DNA of 64,000 bases from an uncultured Alistipes sp. (GCA_938014215.1 CALLRW010000029.1:25355-89354); one strand, 5' to 3'. Positions 54,428-63,555 are shown, counted from the stretch's first letter. The notes: a model not told the origin generated them from the letters alone. A program made the numbers and translations.

Positions 54428-55309
54428 ATGGAATACGCCAACCATCTGAAAGAGTACGCCCTGGCCTGGAGCCCCGCTCAGGTCGACGAGGAGGTGGCCC
54501 GCATCCGCAAGATCGCCGAGGCCCGCAACCACAATATCGATGTCTACAAGTTCTGCTATTCGGCCATCGATCTGACGACCCTTTCGTGCAACGACTCGGT
54601 GACCTCCGTCACGGAGTTTGCCCGCAAGGCGGCGGAGTTCTACGAGAAATACCCCGAGATCCCCAACGTGGCCTCGATCTGCGTCTATCCGGCCTTCGTC
54701 GACACGGTAGGTGTCGCCGTTGACGGCACGCCGATGCGCATCACAAGCGTTGCGGGCGGATTCCCGGCCTCGCAGACCTTCCTCGAGGTCAAGGCCCTCG
54801 AAGTGGCCATGGCCGTCGAAAACGGCGCTGACGAGGTGGATATCGTCCTCAATGTCGGCCGTATGCTCACGGGCGAATACGACGAGGCTGCCAACGAGGT
54901 GGAGGTGATCCGCACGGAGATGGACAGCGACATCGTCCTGAAGGTGATCATCGAATCCGGCGCGCTGAAGACGCCCGAACTGATCCGCAAGGCATCGTTG
55001 CTGTCGATGTTCGCCGGTGCGGACTTCGTCAAGACCTCGACGGGCAAGATCGATGTGGCGGCAACTCCCGAGGCTGCCGTCGTGATGTGCCAGGCCATCC
55101 GCGACTACTACCAGAAGAGCGGCCGCAAGGTCGGCTTCAAGGCTGCCGGCGGTGTCCGCACCCCGGAGGAGGCTGCCCTCTACTATACGATTGTCGAGGA
55201 GATTCTCGGCAAGGAGTGGCTCACAACCGACCTCTTCCGCATCGGAGCCTCTTCGGCCGCCAACAATATCCTCTCGGCCATCGAAGGCAAGACGGTCAAG
55301 TACTATTAA
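54428..55309 (+). CDS. deoC: Deoxyribose-phosphate aldolase
   Basis: 293 aa, the longer (about 300 aa) class. The Schiff-base Lys is in ADFVKTSTGK, with the proton-relay Lys in GRKVGFKAAGGVRTPEEA and Asp in NGADEVDIVLNVG. It cleaves deoxyribose 5-phosphate to acetaldehyde and glyceraldehyde 3-phosphate for use of deoxynucleosides. Single gene with its own promoter and terminator. Confidence 0.95.
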   Translation: MEYANHLKEYALAWSPAQVDEEVARIRKIAEARNHNIDVYKFCYSAIDLTTLSCNDSVTSVTEFARKAAEFYEKYPEIPNVASICVYPAFVDTVGVAVDGTPMRITSVAGGFPASQTFLEVKALEVAMAVENGADEVDIVLNVGRMLTGEYDEAANEVEVIRTEMDSDIVLKVIIESGALKTPELIRKASLLSMFAGADFVKTSTGKIDVAATPEAAVVMCQAIRDYYQKSGRKVGFKAAGGVRTPEEAALYYTIVEEILGKEWLTTDLFRIGASSAANNILSAIEGKTVKYY

Positions 55310-55370
55310 GCCGGAAGAGAGAGGTGGGGGGGGTAAGAAAAAGCTCCACCCGCTGAGAATACGACACACG

Positions 55371-55403
55371 AACGGCAGTTCCACAACGGGAACTGCCGTT
55401 TTT
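55371..55403 (+). terminator. Terminator of deoC
   Basis: AACGGCAGTTCC pairs perfectly with GGAACTGCCGTT, followed by TTTG. Confidence 0.88.
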
Positions 55404-55554
55404 GTTTGAGGGAAGGCAAGAATGCTGCGAATGGGAAGATCGAAACCGTCGCGAGAGATTCTGACGTCGGAGATTCGGTTTGGGAAGATCGCTCCCGGGC
55501 GAGGAAGGGCCGGGCGAAGCGATCCGGAGACGGATCGGAGCCGGTTAAAAAGAG

Positions 55555-55590
55555 AACGGCAGCCCCTCAAGGGACTGCCGTTTCCGTTTC
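55555..55590 (-). terminator. Second, related terminator facing the S41 operon
   Basis: AACGGCAG...CTGCCGTT again, with a CCC/GGG inner pair. On the reverse strand it is followed by TCTCTTTTTAA, so it can end the leftward transcript of the membrane-protein/S41/DUF3078 genes. Confidence 0.65.
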
Positions 55591-55741
55591 ATGGGAGGGG
55601 GTGGGGTAAAGTTCGTCCGAAACAGCTCCCGAAGGAGTGGTGCAGGGAGCAATCGGATCGACCCTTCAAAACCGGTCAAGAGGCAAAACAAGGCTGAAAT
55701 CAAGCATCCGGACCGGAAAATGGAGCCACCGTTCGTTCGAA

Positions 55742-56173
55742 CTATGAACGCGGACTGGTCGGCCGCTTTTGCCGGTTTACCGTATCGGTCGGGGACGCTG
55801 CATCGGCGGCACCGTCGGCCGGGCGTGCATCACGGATCTCCGTGCCGTCCGAAGATCTTTTGACAACGGAATCTGCCGCGCCCGACACTCCGGCCCGGGA
55901 GGCCGAAACGGAGTCGGCTGCCGGAGTTTCGGCCTGTCGAACCACCGGAGCAACTCCAGCCGCAGCCCCGGTGCCGATCGACCGACCGTCCGTTGCAGCG
56001 GTATCCGCCGGCTGTGTCGGAACGGGAACCGGCAGCGTATCCGCCGCCGAAAGCGATACCTCGGGATCCCCGAAGTGCAGCATCGAGACGTAACGGTCGC
56101 GGTGGAGCACCGTCAACACCACAACAGCCAGCACGCACAGCGTCACCAGCACACCGATCAACTGTTTAATCAT
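55742..56173 (-). CDS. Small membrane-anchored protein with disordered Pro/Ala/Ser tail
   Basis: 143 aa. One N-terminal membrane helix (IGVLVTLCVLAVVVLTVL, about residues 6-23) is followed by RDRYVSMLHFGDPEVSLS, the only non-repetitive part. The rest is low-complexity Ala/Asp/Pro/Ser/Thr. The start overlaps the stop of the S41 protease gene by 8 bp, so the two are translated together. I recognise no family. The tail probably lies in the periplasm and could be a spacer or substrate for the neighbouring protease. Confidence 0.65.
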   Translation of the reverse strand: MIKQLIGVLVTLCVLAVVVLTVLHRDRYVSMLHFGDPEVSLSAADTLPVPVPTQPADTAATDGRSIGTGAAAGVAPVVRQAETPAADSVSASRAGVSGAADSVVKRSSDGTEIRDARPADGAADAASPTDTVNRQKRPTSPRS

Positions 56174-57809
56174 CGTTAGCCTCCTCTCCCTTCAGAATTC
56201 CGATAGCCCGCATGATGACGTTGTCCACGGGATAGATATTGGCATAGAAACCGTTGTCCTCGAGCTGCGTGTTGCGGCCGATATAGGCGCGCAGCTGCGC
56301 CAGCAGCAACTCGCGCGACCGGGCGATATCGCCGTAACGCGGGGCAACCCCCTTGCGGGCCGCATAGCGGATGAAGTCGTCGAGCAGTGTCTTGTCGCTG
56401 TCGAGCAGCGCCTCCAGCTCGTCGAGGTTCCGCACGGCGTTGAGCGCCTCGCGGTGACGGTCGGCATACTCGATCGTGTAGCGGTAGAGGATGTTGCGGC
56501 CGGCTACCTCGATGTAATATTTCGTCATGTCGGTCGTGTCGGCCGGGACAAAGACGTCGGGCATGATGCCCCCGCCGCCGTAGACCACCTTGCCGCCCGG
56601 CGTGATGCGCTTGAGCGAATCGGCGAAGTGGATGCTGTCGGGCGAGAAGAACTCGTTGTTGCGGAAGCGGTTGATCAGATCCTCCTCGTAGCTCTCGTCG
56701 TCGCCGATCGTATAGGGTTTCTGGATCGAGCGGCCCGTCGGCGTGTAGTAGCGGGCCGTCGTCAGCCGCAGCGCCGAACCGTCGCTGTAGGGGATCTGCC
56801 GCTGCACGAGCCCCTTGCCGAACGAACGCCGGCCGATGATCGTACCGCGGTCGTTGTCCTGCAGGGCGCCGGCCAGAATCTCGCTCGACGAGGCGCTCCC
56901 CTCGTCGATGAGCACCGTCACCTCCATGTCCTGCGCCGTACCCGTCCCGTCGGCGTATTCACGCACCTGCTGGTGGTGGCGGTCCTCCGTATAGACGATC
57001 AGCTGCCCCTCGTGCAGAAACTCGTTGGCCACGGCTATCGCCTGGTCGAGGAAGCCGCCCGAGTTGCCCCGCAGGTCGAAGATCAGCTTCGTCACCCCTT
57101 CGACCCGCAGCGAGGCCAGGGCCCGGCGGATCTCGGCATGGGTCGTCCGGGCAAACTGTCCCAGTTTGATATAGCCGATGCTGTCGGCGATGCGGAAGGC
57201 GGCCTCGACGCTCTTGATCGGAATGACGCCCCGCTCGACCTCAACCCGCACCAGATCCGTGATCCCCTGCCGTTCGAGCCCCAGATGGACCTTCGAACCG
57301 CGCGGTCCGCGCAGCCGCCGGACGATCTGGTTCTGCGGGATCTTCTGTCCGGCCACCAGCGAATCGTTGATCTCGATGATGCGGTCACCGGCCTTGATGC
57401 CGGCCTTGTCGCTCGGCCCCTGGGGAATGACGTTCAGCACGATCACCGTATCGGTGGCCATGTTGAAGACCACGCCGATGCCGTCGAACTCTCCCTCGAG
57501 GGGTTCGTTCAGTTCGGCCATCTCCGAGGCCGGGATGTAGACCGAATGGGGATCGAGTTCGCGCACCAGCAGCGGAATGACGTGCTCCGAAAGCGAATCC
57601 ATCGACACCGAGTCGACATACTCGTTCTCGATGAGCGAAAGCGTATAGGTCAGCTTGTTCGAGGGCAGCGTCATGCGGTCGAGCACGCCCTTGAGCTGCG
57701 AAGCCGTGGTATTGCGGCCGAGATACTGCCCCAGCAGCAGCCCCAGCACCACCCCCGCCGCCAGCAGCAGCGGGAAGAGAATCGTGTGTTTCGAATTGCG
57801 GTACATCAC
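56166..57809 (-). CDS. S41-family C-terminal processing protease
   Basis: 547 aa. An N-terminal membrane anchor (HTILFPLLLAAGVVLGLLLG) leads to a PDZ domain (GIGVVFNMATDTVIVLNVIPQGPSDKAGIKAGDRIIEIND). The catalytic core follows, with Ser in VLIDEGSASSSEILAGALQD and Lys in IIGRRSFGKGLVQRQ. Ctp proteases cut the C-termini of periplasmic proteins and act in envelope upkeep. It is flanked by the DUF3078 gene (4-bp overlap upstream) and the small membrane-protein gene (8-bp overlap downstream), so the three form a tight operon. Confidence 0.93.
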   Translation of the reverse strand: MMYRNSKHTILFPLLLAAGVVLGLLLGQYLGRNTTASQLKGVLDRMTLPSNKLTYTLSLIENEYVDSVSMDSLSEHVIPLLVRELDPHSVYIPASEMAELNEPLEGEFDGIGVVFNMATDTVIVLNVIPQGPSDKAGIKAGDRIIEINDSLVAGQKIPQNQIVRRLRGPRGSKVHLGLERQGITDLVRVEVERGVIPIKSVEAAFRIADSIGYIKLGQFARTTHAEIRRALASLRVEGVTKLIFDLRGNSGGFLDQAIAVANEFLHEGQLIVYTEDRHHQQVREYADGTGTAQDMEVTVLIDEGSASSSEILAGALQDNDRGTIIGRRSFGKGLVQRQIPYSDGSALRLTTARYYTPTGRSIQKPYTIGDDESYEEDLINRFRNNEFFSPDSIHFADSLKRITPGGKVVYGGGGIMPDVFVPADTTDMTKYYIEVAGRNILYRYTIEYADRHREALNAVRNLDELEALLDSDKTLLDDFIRYAARKGVAPRYGDIARSRELLLAQLRAYIGRNTQLEDNGFYANIYPVDNVIMRAIGILKGEEANDD

Positions 57810-58972
57810 TTGTTCTTGAAGGTATAGGTCAGACCGACGCTCAGCAGCGTCTGCGTCTGCACGTCGACGTTCTGCGCCCGGTTGTAATAGAGCTGGAATG
57901 TCAACGTCGTCGTGAGGAATTTTGTTGCCTTGATGTCGAGAATACTCGTCCAGCGCACCGTCGGGTGGATCGCCAGACGCGGCTTCTTCGAGGGATCACT
58001 CCCCGCCTGCTCCCACGCCGTATAGGCATGACGGTACTCGGTGTAGTCGTTGATCCGGTTCTCGAGCGCCAGGTTGGTGATCCAACCGTAGAAGGAGTAG
58101 ATCGTCGTGCGGTAGCGCAGGTAGCCCGACTTGCCGAACGTGCGGTCGAAGTTGATCTCGACCGACGAACCGCCCTCGTATTTCGACGTCTCGTCGCCCG
58201 ACAACAGACCGTAGGCCTCCCACCCGGGCTTGTCGTCCCAGACATTGTTGCGGATCGTCGCGTTCTCGACGAAGACGGCACTCATGGCCACCGGCGAGAA
58301 GTTGACCGCAATGGGGAACTTCGGCTGGGGGCTCTTGTAGGTAAGACCGAGGGCTATGTCGAGATAACCCGGCGAGAGGAACGTGCTCTTGAGGTGTTCG
58401 CGCTGCTGTTCGGTACGCGACTTGTAGCCGTTGACGAACTGGCTGCGAAACTGGAACGTCGAACCGTAGGTCCAGTTCTTGGCCAGCGTGAAGGCCGGGT
58501 TGACCCAGAAGACGAACTCGTCCTGGTTCTTGAACCAGACGCCGTTGCTGACCGTTTCGTTGTTCTCGTTCGTCGTCTCGACCTTCATGCGGTTGTAGCC
58601 CAGCTTGGCCGAGAACTTGGTCTCGATCGAGAAGAGGTTCTTCTTGAAGATATGGCGCAGATTGAGCGAGGCGACCAGTGCAATGGCGTTGTCACCGCCC
58701 GAAACGGCGATCCACGAATCGTTGTACGAGGAGAGCGACCCCTGCAGGCCGGCACTGAACTCCAGGTAGTTGCGCTCCTTGCGGATCGCGGCACGCTCGG
58801 CCTTGTAGCGGGCCAGGCTGAAGTAGTCGACGTCGACCGACGTCGACTTGAGCTTGTCGCGGAACTTCACGTCCTGCGGTTCGGCCTTGACCTCATCGAT
58901 CGAGATCTGGGCGGCAGCCGGAAGGGTCGTCAGCAGGAGCACCCCTGCAAACAGCGCATGAGAAATTTTCAT
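57806..58972 (-). CDS. DUF3078 outer-membrane protein
   Basis: 388 aa with a signal peptide (MKISHALFAGVLLLTTLPAAAQ). The mature part is rich in amphipathic beta strands ending in aromatic residues (for example YLEFSAGLQGSLSSYNDSWIAVSGGDNAIALVASLNLRH begins the DUF3078 core). It ends in VGLTYTFKNK, a typical beta-barrel C-terminus. DUF3078 proteins occur only in Bacteroidetes, and their function is not known. It is first in the S41 operon, with its own promoter opposite nfo. Confidence 0.88.
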   Translation of the reverse strand: MKISHALFAGVLLLTTLPAAAQISIDEVKAEPQDVKFRDKLKSTSVDVDYFSLARYKAERAAIRKERNYLEFSAGLQGSLSSYNDSWIAVSGGDNAIALVASLNLRHIFKKNLFSIETKFSAKLGYNRMKVETTNENNETVSNGVWFKNQDEFVFWVNPAFTLAKNWTYGSTFQFRSQFVNGYKSRTEQQREHLKSTFLSPGYLDIALGLTYKSPQPKFPIAVNFSPVAMSAVFVENATIRNNVWDDKPGWEAYGLLSGDETSKYEGGSSVEINFDRTFGKSGYLRYRTTIYSFYGWITNLALENRINDYTEYRHAYTAWEQAGSDPSKKPRLAIHPTVRWTSILDIKATKFLTTTLTFQLYYNRAQNVDVQTQTLLSVGLTYTFKNK

Positions 58973-59001
58973 AACGAAATCGACGTTAGATTTCCAAAAT
59001 G

Positions 59002-59009
59002 CAAAGTTA
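59002..59009 (-). promoter_or_regulatory. -7 box of the DUF3078-S41 operon
   Basis: TAACTTTG on the reverse strand, exact consensus, 30 bp before the DUF3078 start. Confidence 0.6.
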
Positions 59010-59030
59010 TGAATTTATTTACAAAATCGT

Positions 59031-59038
59031 TAACTTTG
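59031..59038 (+). promoter_or_regulatory. -7 box of nfo
   Basis: TAACTTTG on the forward strand, 26 bp before the nfo ATG. The two divergent boxes are identical octamers 21 bp apart. Confidence 0.6.
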
Positions 59039-59063
59039 TCCGAAACACGTAACAACATTCGCC

Positions 59064-59912
59064 ATGAAATACTTTGGAGCACACGTCAGCGCATCGGGAG
59101 GGCTCGAGAATGCCCCCCGCAACGCCCACGCCATAGGAGCCACCGCCTTCGCACTCTTCACCAAGAACCAGCGACAGTGGATGGCCAAGCCCCTCACCGC
59201 CGCCGAGATCGACGCCTTCCGCCGTGCCTGCGACGAGTACGGATACACCCCCGCACAGATCCTCCCGCACGACTCCTACCTGATCAACCTCGGGCATCCC
59301 GACCAAGCCGGACTCGAGAAGTCGCGCGAGGCCTTCATCGACGAGATGAAGCGATGCGAACTGCTCGGTCTCGACCGCCTGAACTTCCACCCCGGCAGCC
59401 ATCTGAAGCAGATCTCCGAGGAGGAGAGTCTCGACCGGATCGCCGCATCGATCAACCTCGCCCTCGAACAAACCCACGGCGTGACGGCCGTCATCGAGAA
59501 TACCGCCGGGCAGGGGTCCAACCTCGGATTCCGCTTCGAGCACCTGGCCTATCTGATCGACCGCATCGAGGACAAGTCCCGCGTCGGGGTCTGCATCGAC
59601 ACCTGCCACTCCTTTGCCGCCGGCTACGACCTGCGCACCGAAGAGGCCTGTGAGGCCACCTTTGCCGAGCTGGAGCGCGTCGTCGGGTTCCGCTACCTGA
59701 AGGGCATGCACCTGAACGACGCGATGAAGATCCTCGGGAGCCGTGTCGACCGCCACTCGTCGCTGGGCGAGGGGATGATCGGCGAGGCCTGCTTCCGCTA
59801 CATCGCCCGCGATCCGCGGTTCGACAACATCCCGCTGATCCTCGAGACCCCCGACGAGAGCCGCTGGGCCGACGAGATCGCCCGTCTGAAGGCCTTTGCC
59901 GAGGAGGCCTGA
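59064..59912 (+). CDS. nfo: Deoxyribonuclease IV (AP endonuclease)
   Basis: 282 aa. The zinc ligands and AP2EC signatures are present: GAHVSASGG at the start, NFHPGSHL, VIENTAGQGSNLG, VCIDTCHSFAAGYD, HLNDAMKILGSRVDRH and PLILETPDE. It cuts DNA 5' to abasic sites during base-excision repair. Single gene on the forward strand. Confidence 0.97.
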   Translation: MKYFGAHVSASGGLENAPRNAHAIGATAFALFTKNQRQWMAKPLTAAEIDAFRRACDEYGYTPAQILPHDSYLINLGHPDQAGLEKSREAFIDEMKRCELLGLDRLNFHPGSHLKQISEEESLDRIAASINLALEQTHGVTAVIENTAGQGSNLGFRFEHLAYLIDRIEDKSRVGVCIDTCHSFAAGYDLRTEEACEATFAELERVVGFRYLKGMHLNDAMKILGSRVDRHSSLGEGMIGEACFRYIARDPRFDNIPLILETPDESRWADEIARLKAFAEEA

Positions 59913-59916
59913 ACCG

Positions 59917-60005
59917 GGGCCGGACGAGCTGAGACGCCGAGCCGGGAGAGGTGAGACACCGGACCGGAAAAGGTGAGACGCCGCGCCCGGAAGAGGAGAG
60001 ACGCC
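59917..60005. repeat. 22-bp degenerate tandem repeat after nfo
   Basis: Four degenerate units ending GAGACRCC (59921-59938, 59939-59960, 59961-59982, 59983-60005), about 75-80% identical. It lies between the nfo stop and the shared terminator. Confidence 0.75.
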
Positions 60006-60018
60006 GCCTGCCAAACAG

Positions 60019-60049
60019 AAAGAGACCCCCGTTGCGGAGGTCTCTTTTT
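60019..60049. terminator. Bidirectional terminator between nfo and the aminotransferase gene
   Basis: AAAGAGACC(C)CCG-TTG-CGG(A)GGTCTCTTTTT hairpin with A and T runs on its two sides, in a convergent gap. Confidence 0.88.
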
Positions 60050-60071
60050 GCATGTTGCGGCACCCGGACGG

Positions 60072-61271
60072 CTACAGCCGGTCGAGGCATTCGCGGATAA
60101 GAGCCGCACTGTCGCGCACCTCCTCCTCGGAGATCGTCAGCGGCGGCGAGATGCGGAAGGCCGTGTCGCAGAAGAGGAACCAGTCGCTCAGGATCCCCGC
60201 CTCCTTGAAGAGCTCCATGATGCGGTAGAGGCGCTCCGACGACCCCAGTTCGACGGCCAGCAACAGGCCGCTGCGGCGGATCTCCCGTACGGCCGGATGG
60301 TCGCGCAGCAGCTCCTCGTAGAGGGCGCCCTTGGCCTCGACCTGCTCGACCAGGTGGTTGTCCAGCAGGTAGTCCAGCGCCGCCAGACCCGCCGCACAGC
60401 AGACCGGATGGCCGCCGAAGGTGGTGATATGTCCCAGCACGGGATCGCTCTGCAGCGTATCCATCACCTCGTGGCGCGAGACGAAGCCGCCGAGCGGCAT
60501 GCCGCCGCCGAAGGCCTTGGCCAGGCAGACGATGTCGGGCACGACGCCGTACTTCTGCATGGCGAACAGCTCGCCCGTACGCCCCAGACCGGTCTGGATC
60601 TCGTCGAAGATCAGCAGCGCCCCGACCTCGTCGCAACGCTTGCGCAGCGCCTCGAGGTAGCCCGGCTGCGGAGGACGGACTCCCGCCTCGCCCTGCACCG
60701 GTTCGGTCAGCACGCAGGCCGTACGGCGCGTGATGCGCTCCAGTTGCGCGAAGTCGTTGAATTCGATCGCCTGCACGTCGGGCAGCAACGGCCGGAAGGC
60801 CGATTTCCACTCCTCGCCCTCCGGCGCCCCCATCATGCTCATCGCACCGTGGGTCGACCCGTGGTAGGCCCGCCGCATGGAGATCATCTCCGTACGGCCC
60901 GTAAAGCGTTTGGCCAGCTTCAGCGCCCCCTCGACCGCCTCGGCTCCCGAATTGACAAAGTAGACGCTCTCGAGCGGCGCGGGCAGCAGCGAGGCAATCT
61001 TCGTTGCATAGGCCACCTGCGGCGTCTCGACCAGCTCGCCGTAGACCATCACGTGCATGTAGCGTGCCGCCTGCTCCTGCACGGCCCGCACCACGGCCGG
61101 ATTGGCATGGCCGACGTTGCTCACCGACACGCCCGCCACCAGGTCGTAATAGCGTTTCCCCTCGGGCGTATAGAAAAAGGTGCCCTCGCCCCGGGCCACC
61201 TCCACCAGCATCGGCGAAGGCGACGTCTGGGCCACGTGGGCCAGAAACTGTTTACGAAGAATCGTACTCAT
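60072..61271 (-). CDS. Class III aminotransferase (ArgD/acetylornithine-like)
   Basis: 399 aa from MSTILRKQFLAHVAQTSPSP. An ATG at 61295 (8 codons longer) makes an ATGA overlap with the previous gene and is a fair alternative. Fold-type I PLP motifs are VYFVNSGAEAVEGALKLA, ACVLTEPVQGEAGV, LLIFDEIQTGLGRTG and the Schiff-base Lys in VCLAKAFGGGMPLGG. The family includes acetylornithine, succinylornithine and 4-aminobutyrate aminotransferases. With no arg genes nearby, the substrate is unsettled. It is the last gene of the cvpA-rsgA-methyltransferase group. Confidence 0.88.
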   Translation of the reverse strand: MSTILRKQFLAHVAQTSPSPMLVEVARGEGTFFYTPEGKRYYDLVAGVSVSNVGHANPAVVRAVQEQAARYMHVMVYGELVETPQVAYATKIASLLPAPLESVYFVNSGAEAVEGALKLAKRFTGRTEMISMRRAYHGSTHGAMSMMGAPEGEEWKSAFRPLLPDVQAIEFNDFAQLERITRRTACVLTEPVQGEAGVRPPQPGYLEALRKRCDEVGALLIFDEIQTGLGRTGELFAMQKYGVVPDIVCLAKAFGGGMPLGGFVSRHEVMDTLQSDPVLGHITTFGGHPVCCAAGLAALDYLLDNHLVEQVEAKGALYEELLRDHPAVREIRRSGLLLAVELGSSERLYRIMELFKEAGILSDWFLFCDTAFRISPPLTISEEEVRDSAALIRECLDRL

Positions 61272-61291
61272 GCTATTTCGTTTGAAAACGT

Positions 61292-62017
61292 TCATTTCAC
61301 GGGGCCGAACCGCCGCTCAAGGATCCGTTCCGAATCCTTCACGCTGCGGCGCATCCAGCGCTCCATCAGCTCCGCCTGCTCGACAACCGACAGCTGCCAT
61401 CCGTCGACCGTGCGGCGGACCCGCTCGGTGAGCAGGTAGATCAGAATCGCCGCCGAGGCCGAGACGTTCAGACTCTCGACCAGTCCGCACATCGGGATGC
61501 GCAGGAACTCGTCGGCTCCGGCAATCGCCTCGTCCGAGATGCCGGCGTGCTCCGTGCCGAAGATCAGCGCAAAGGGGCCTTTCGTGACGTCGAAGGTCTC
61601 GGGCGTCACATCCTCGCGGTGGGGCGTCGTGGCCACGATCCGGTAACCCGCCTGCCGCAGTGCGGCAATGGCCTCGGGGGTCGAGGCGTGGCGCTCGACA
61701 TCGACCCACCGCTCCGACCCGCGGGCAATGACCGGATTGGGCTGGAAGCGGCACTTCGTCTCCACCGTATGCATCTGCTGCACCCCGAAGGCATCGCAAT
61801 GGCGGATCAGCGCCGCGGCATTCTGCCCGTGGTACATGTTCTCGGCCAGGACCGTCATGTAGCGCATGCGCAGGGCAACGCTGCCCCGCAGCACGCCGTA
61901 GCGTTCGGCCGTCATGAACTCCGCCAGGTAGGCTATCCGTTCGGCAGCCGGCCCCGCCTCGGGACCGAACAGCGCATCGATGCGCGGCGTCGTATCGTTA
62001 CTTGCGGTACTTCTCAT
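61292..62017 (-). CDS. TrmH/SpoU-family RNA 2'-O-methyltransferase
   Basis: 241 aa. The trefoil-knot SPOUT motifs are NMYHGQNAAALIRHCDAFGVQ (motif 1), ALIFGTEHAGIS (motif 2) and MCGLVESLNVSASAAILIYLL (motif 3). The N-terminus RIAYLAEFMTAERYGVLRG resembles TrmH, which methylates G18 of tRNA, so this is the best guess. It overlaps the end of rsgA by 20 bp and the longer start of the aminotransferase gene by 4 bp. Confidence 0.9.
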   Translation of the reverse strand: MRSTASNDTTPRIDALFGPEAGPAAERIAYLAEFMTAERYGVLRGSVALRMRYMTVLAENMYHGQNAAALIRHCDAFGVQQMHTVETKCRFQPNPVIARGSERWVDVERHASTPEAIAALRQAGYRIVATTPHREDVTPETFDVTKGPFALIFGTEHAGISDEAIAGADEFLRIPMCGLVESLNVSASAAILIYLLTERVRRTVDGWQLSVVEQAELMERWMRRSVKDSERILERRFGPVK

Positions 62018-62924
62018 CTTCGTCGAGGATTTTCAGGTAACTCTCGTAGCGCGGCCAGGCGATCTCGCCCGCCTTCACCGCCTCGACCACCGCACAACCC
62101 GGTTCGTGGGTATGCGTGCAGTTGTAGAAGCGGCACCCGGGCGCCACGCGCATCATCTCCGGGAAGTAGTGCCACAGCTCGGCGTCGTCGATGTCGATCA
62201 GCCCGAATCCCTTGATCCCCGGCGTGTCGATCACCGCTCCGCCCCCCTGCAGGGGGTACATCGTCGAGAAGGTCGTCGTATGGCGTCCCTTGTGGTGGCT
62301 CTCCGAGATCTCGCCCGTGCGGATGTCGAGCGACGGGTCGATCGTGCGGATCAACGTCGACTTGCCGACTCCCGAATTGCCCGAGACGAGTGTTGTGGAA
62401 CCGGTCAACAGGTTGTGGACCTCCTCCACACCCCGCCCCGTGGCGGCCGAAACCTCCATCACGTCGTATCCCGCCCCTTCGTAGATTGCCCGGAACGAGG
62501 CCACGGCCTCGGGATCCTGCAGATCGATCTTCGAGAGGAGGATTGTCACCGGCACCTTGTAGGCTTCGCACGTCACCAGAAAGCGGTCGACAAACTCCGG
62601 AGGGGTCTCCGGCGACTGCAGCGTCACCATCAGCAGCGCCCGGTCGATGTTTGCCGCAATGATGTGTGACTCCTTCGAGAGGTTCGAGGCGCGGCGGATG
62701 ACGTAGTTGCGGCGCGGGGCGATATCGACGATAACGCCCTCACCCTCCGTCTCCTCGGGTTCGCACGTCACCACGTCGCCCACAACTACCGGATTGGTCG
62801 AACGCACGCCGCGCAGACGCAGCCGTCCCCGGATCCGGCAGCGCAGGGCCGTACCCTCGCGGGTCACGACGTCGTACCAGCTGCCCGTCGCGCGCACCAC
62901 CGTTGCCGTAAATCTGTTATTCAT
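61998..62924 (-). CDS. rsgA: Ribosome small subunit-dependent GTPase A
   Basis: 308 aa. An OB-fold (GSWYDVVTREGTALRCRIRGRLR) is followed by a circularly permuted GTPase with G4 (LLSKIDL) before G1 (GNSGVGKSTLI) and G3 (DTPGIKGFGL). The zinc site is CRFYNCTHTHEPGC. RsgA checks late 30S assembly. It overlaps both neighbours (8 bp with cvpA, 20 bp with the methyltransferase), so translational coupling is likely. Confidence 0.96.
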   Translation of the reverse strand: MNNRFTATVVRATGSWYDVVTREGTALRCRIRGRLRLRGVRSTNPVVVGDVVTCEPEETEGEGVIVDIAPRRNYVIRRASNLSKESHIIAANIDRALLMVTLQSPETPPEFVDRFLVTCEAYKVPVTILLSKIDLQDPEAVASFRAIYEGAGYDVMEVSAATGRGVEEVHNLLTGSTTLVSGNSGVGKSTLIRTIDPSLDIRTGEISESHHKGRHTTTFSTMYPLQGGGAVIDTPGIKGFGLIDIDDAELWHYFPEMMRVAPGCRFYNCTHTHEPGCAVVEAVKAGEIAWPRYESYLKILDEDEKYRK

Positions 62925-63432
62925 CGTTTTTCGGATTTTCCTCCTTCACCGGCACCTGATCGCCCACCCACTCCAGAAAGGGGAAAAGCGACTCGGAGAG
63001 GCGCATGATCGGCCGATAGCTGCGGGAATGTTCGATCGTACGCGGTCCCACAAGGCTGTAGTCGACATTCAGTCTGTCGAAAGCCGAGAAGAGAACGCTC
63101 AGGATCAACAGGTATTTCGCCACCGACACGACCGCCCCCAACAGGCTGTCGGCCAGCCCGAGTCCCGCAAAATGGAAGAGCCGCCGGATCAGACGTCCGG
63201 CAATGGCGACCACGAGAATCGCGGCGATAAGGACCGTGACGAAACCTCCGGCTGCGGCCACCTCCTCATCGAGACGAAGCCATCCGCCCACCTCGGTGCC
63301 GAAGCGCGAAGCGAGCCAGATACCCACGACAATCCCGCCGAGCGAGCAGATCTGCACGATGAAACCCTGCCGCCACCCGTTCCACAGGGCAAGCGCCAGT
63401 ATGAGACATACGATCAGATCGACAGCGTTCAA
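62917..63432 (-). CDS. CvpA-family membrane protein
   Basis: 171 aa with four hydrophobic helices. The first has MNAVDLIVCLILALALWNGWRQGFI, the usual CvpA start, and the second GGIVVGIWLASRFG. CvpA proteins are linked to colicin V production in E. coli and to envelope or stress phenotypes elsewhere. The C-terminus is acidic and charged. It is the first gene of the leftward operon. Confidence 0.88.
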   Translation of the reverse strand: MNAVDLIVCLILALALWNGWRQGFIVQICSLGGIVVGIWLASRFGTEVGGWLRLDEEVAAAGGFVTVLIAAILVVAIAGRLIRRLFHFAGLGLADSLLGAVVSVAKYLLILSVLFSAFDRLNVDYSLVGPRTIEHSRSYRPIMRLSESLFPFLEWVGDQVPVKEENPKNDE

Positions 63433-63518
63433 ATGTTCCGATTTTAATGGTTCCGCAAGATACGAAATTTACCCGAACGTGCCAAAAAAAGCACTTTTTC
63501 GCGCATAGGAGCGCCCTC

Positions 63519-63554
63519 TATATAAATATATGTATATAAATATATGTATATAAA
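63519..63554. repeat. 14-bp AT-rich tandem repeat
   Basis: Two full units of ATATAAATATATGT and a partial third, just after the XRE gene stop and before the cvpA promoter. It marks a change to AT-rich DNA at the right end of the window. Confidence 0.85.
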
Positions 63555-63555
63555 T

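Larger units (their letters stand above)
55310..55741. other. 432-bp convergent spacer after deoC
   Basis: Contains two related hairpin terminators (55371-55403 and 55555-55590) and G/A-rich DNA between and after them. No gene is seen. Confidence 0.7.
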
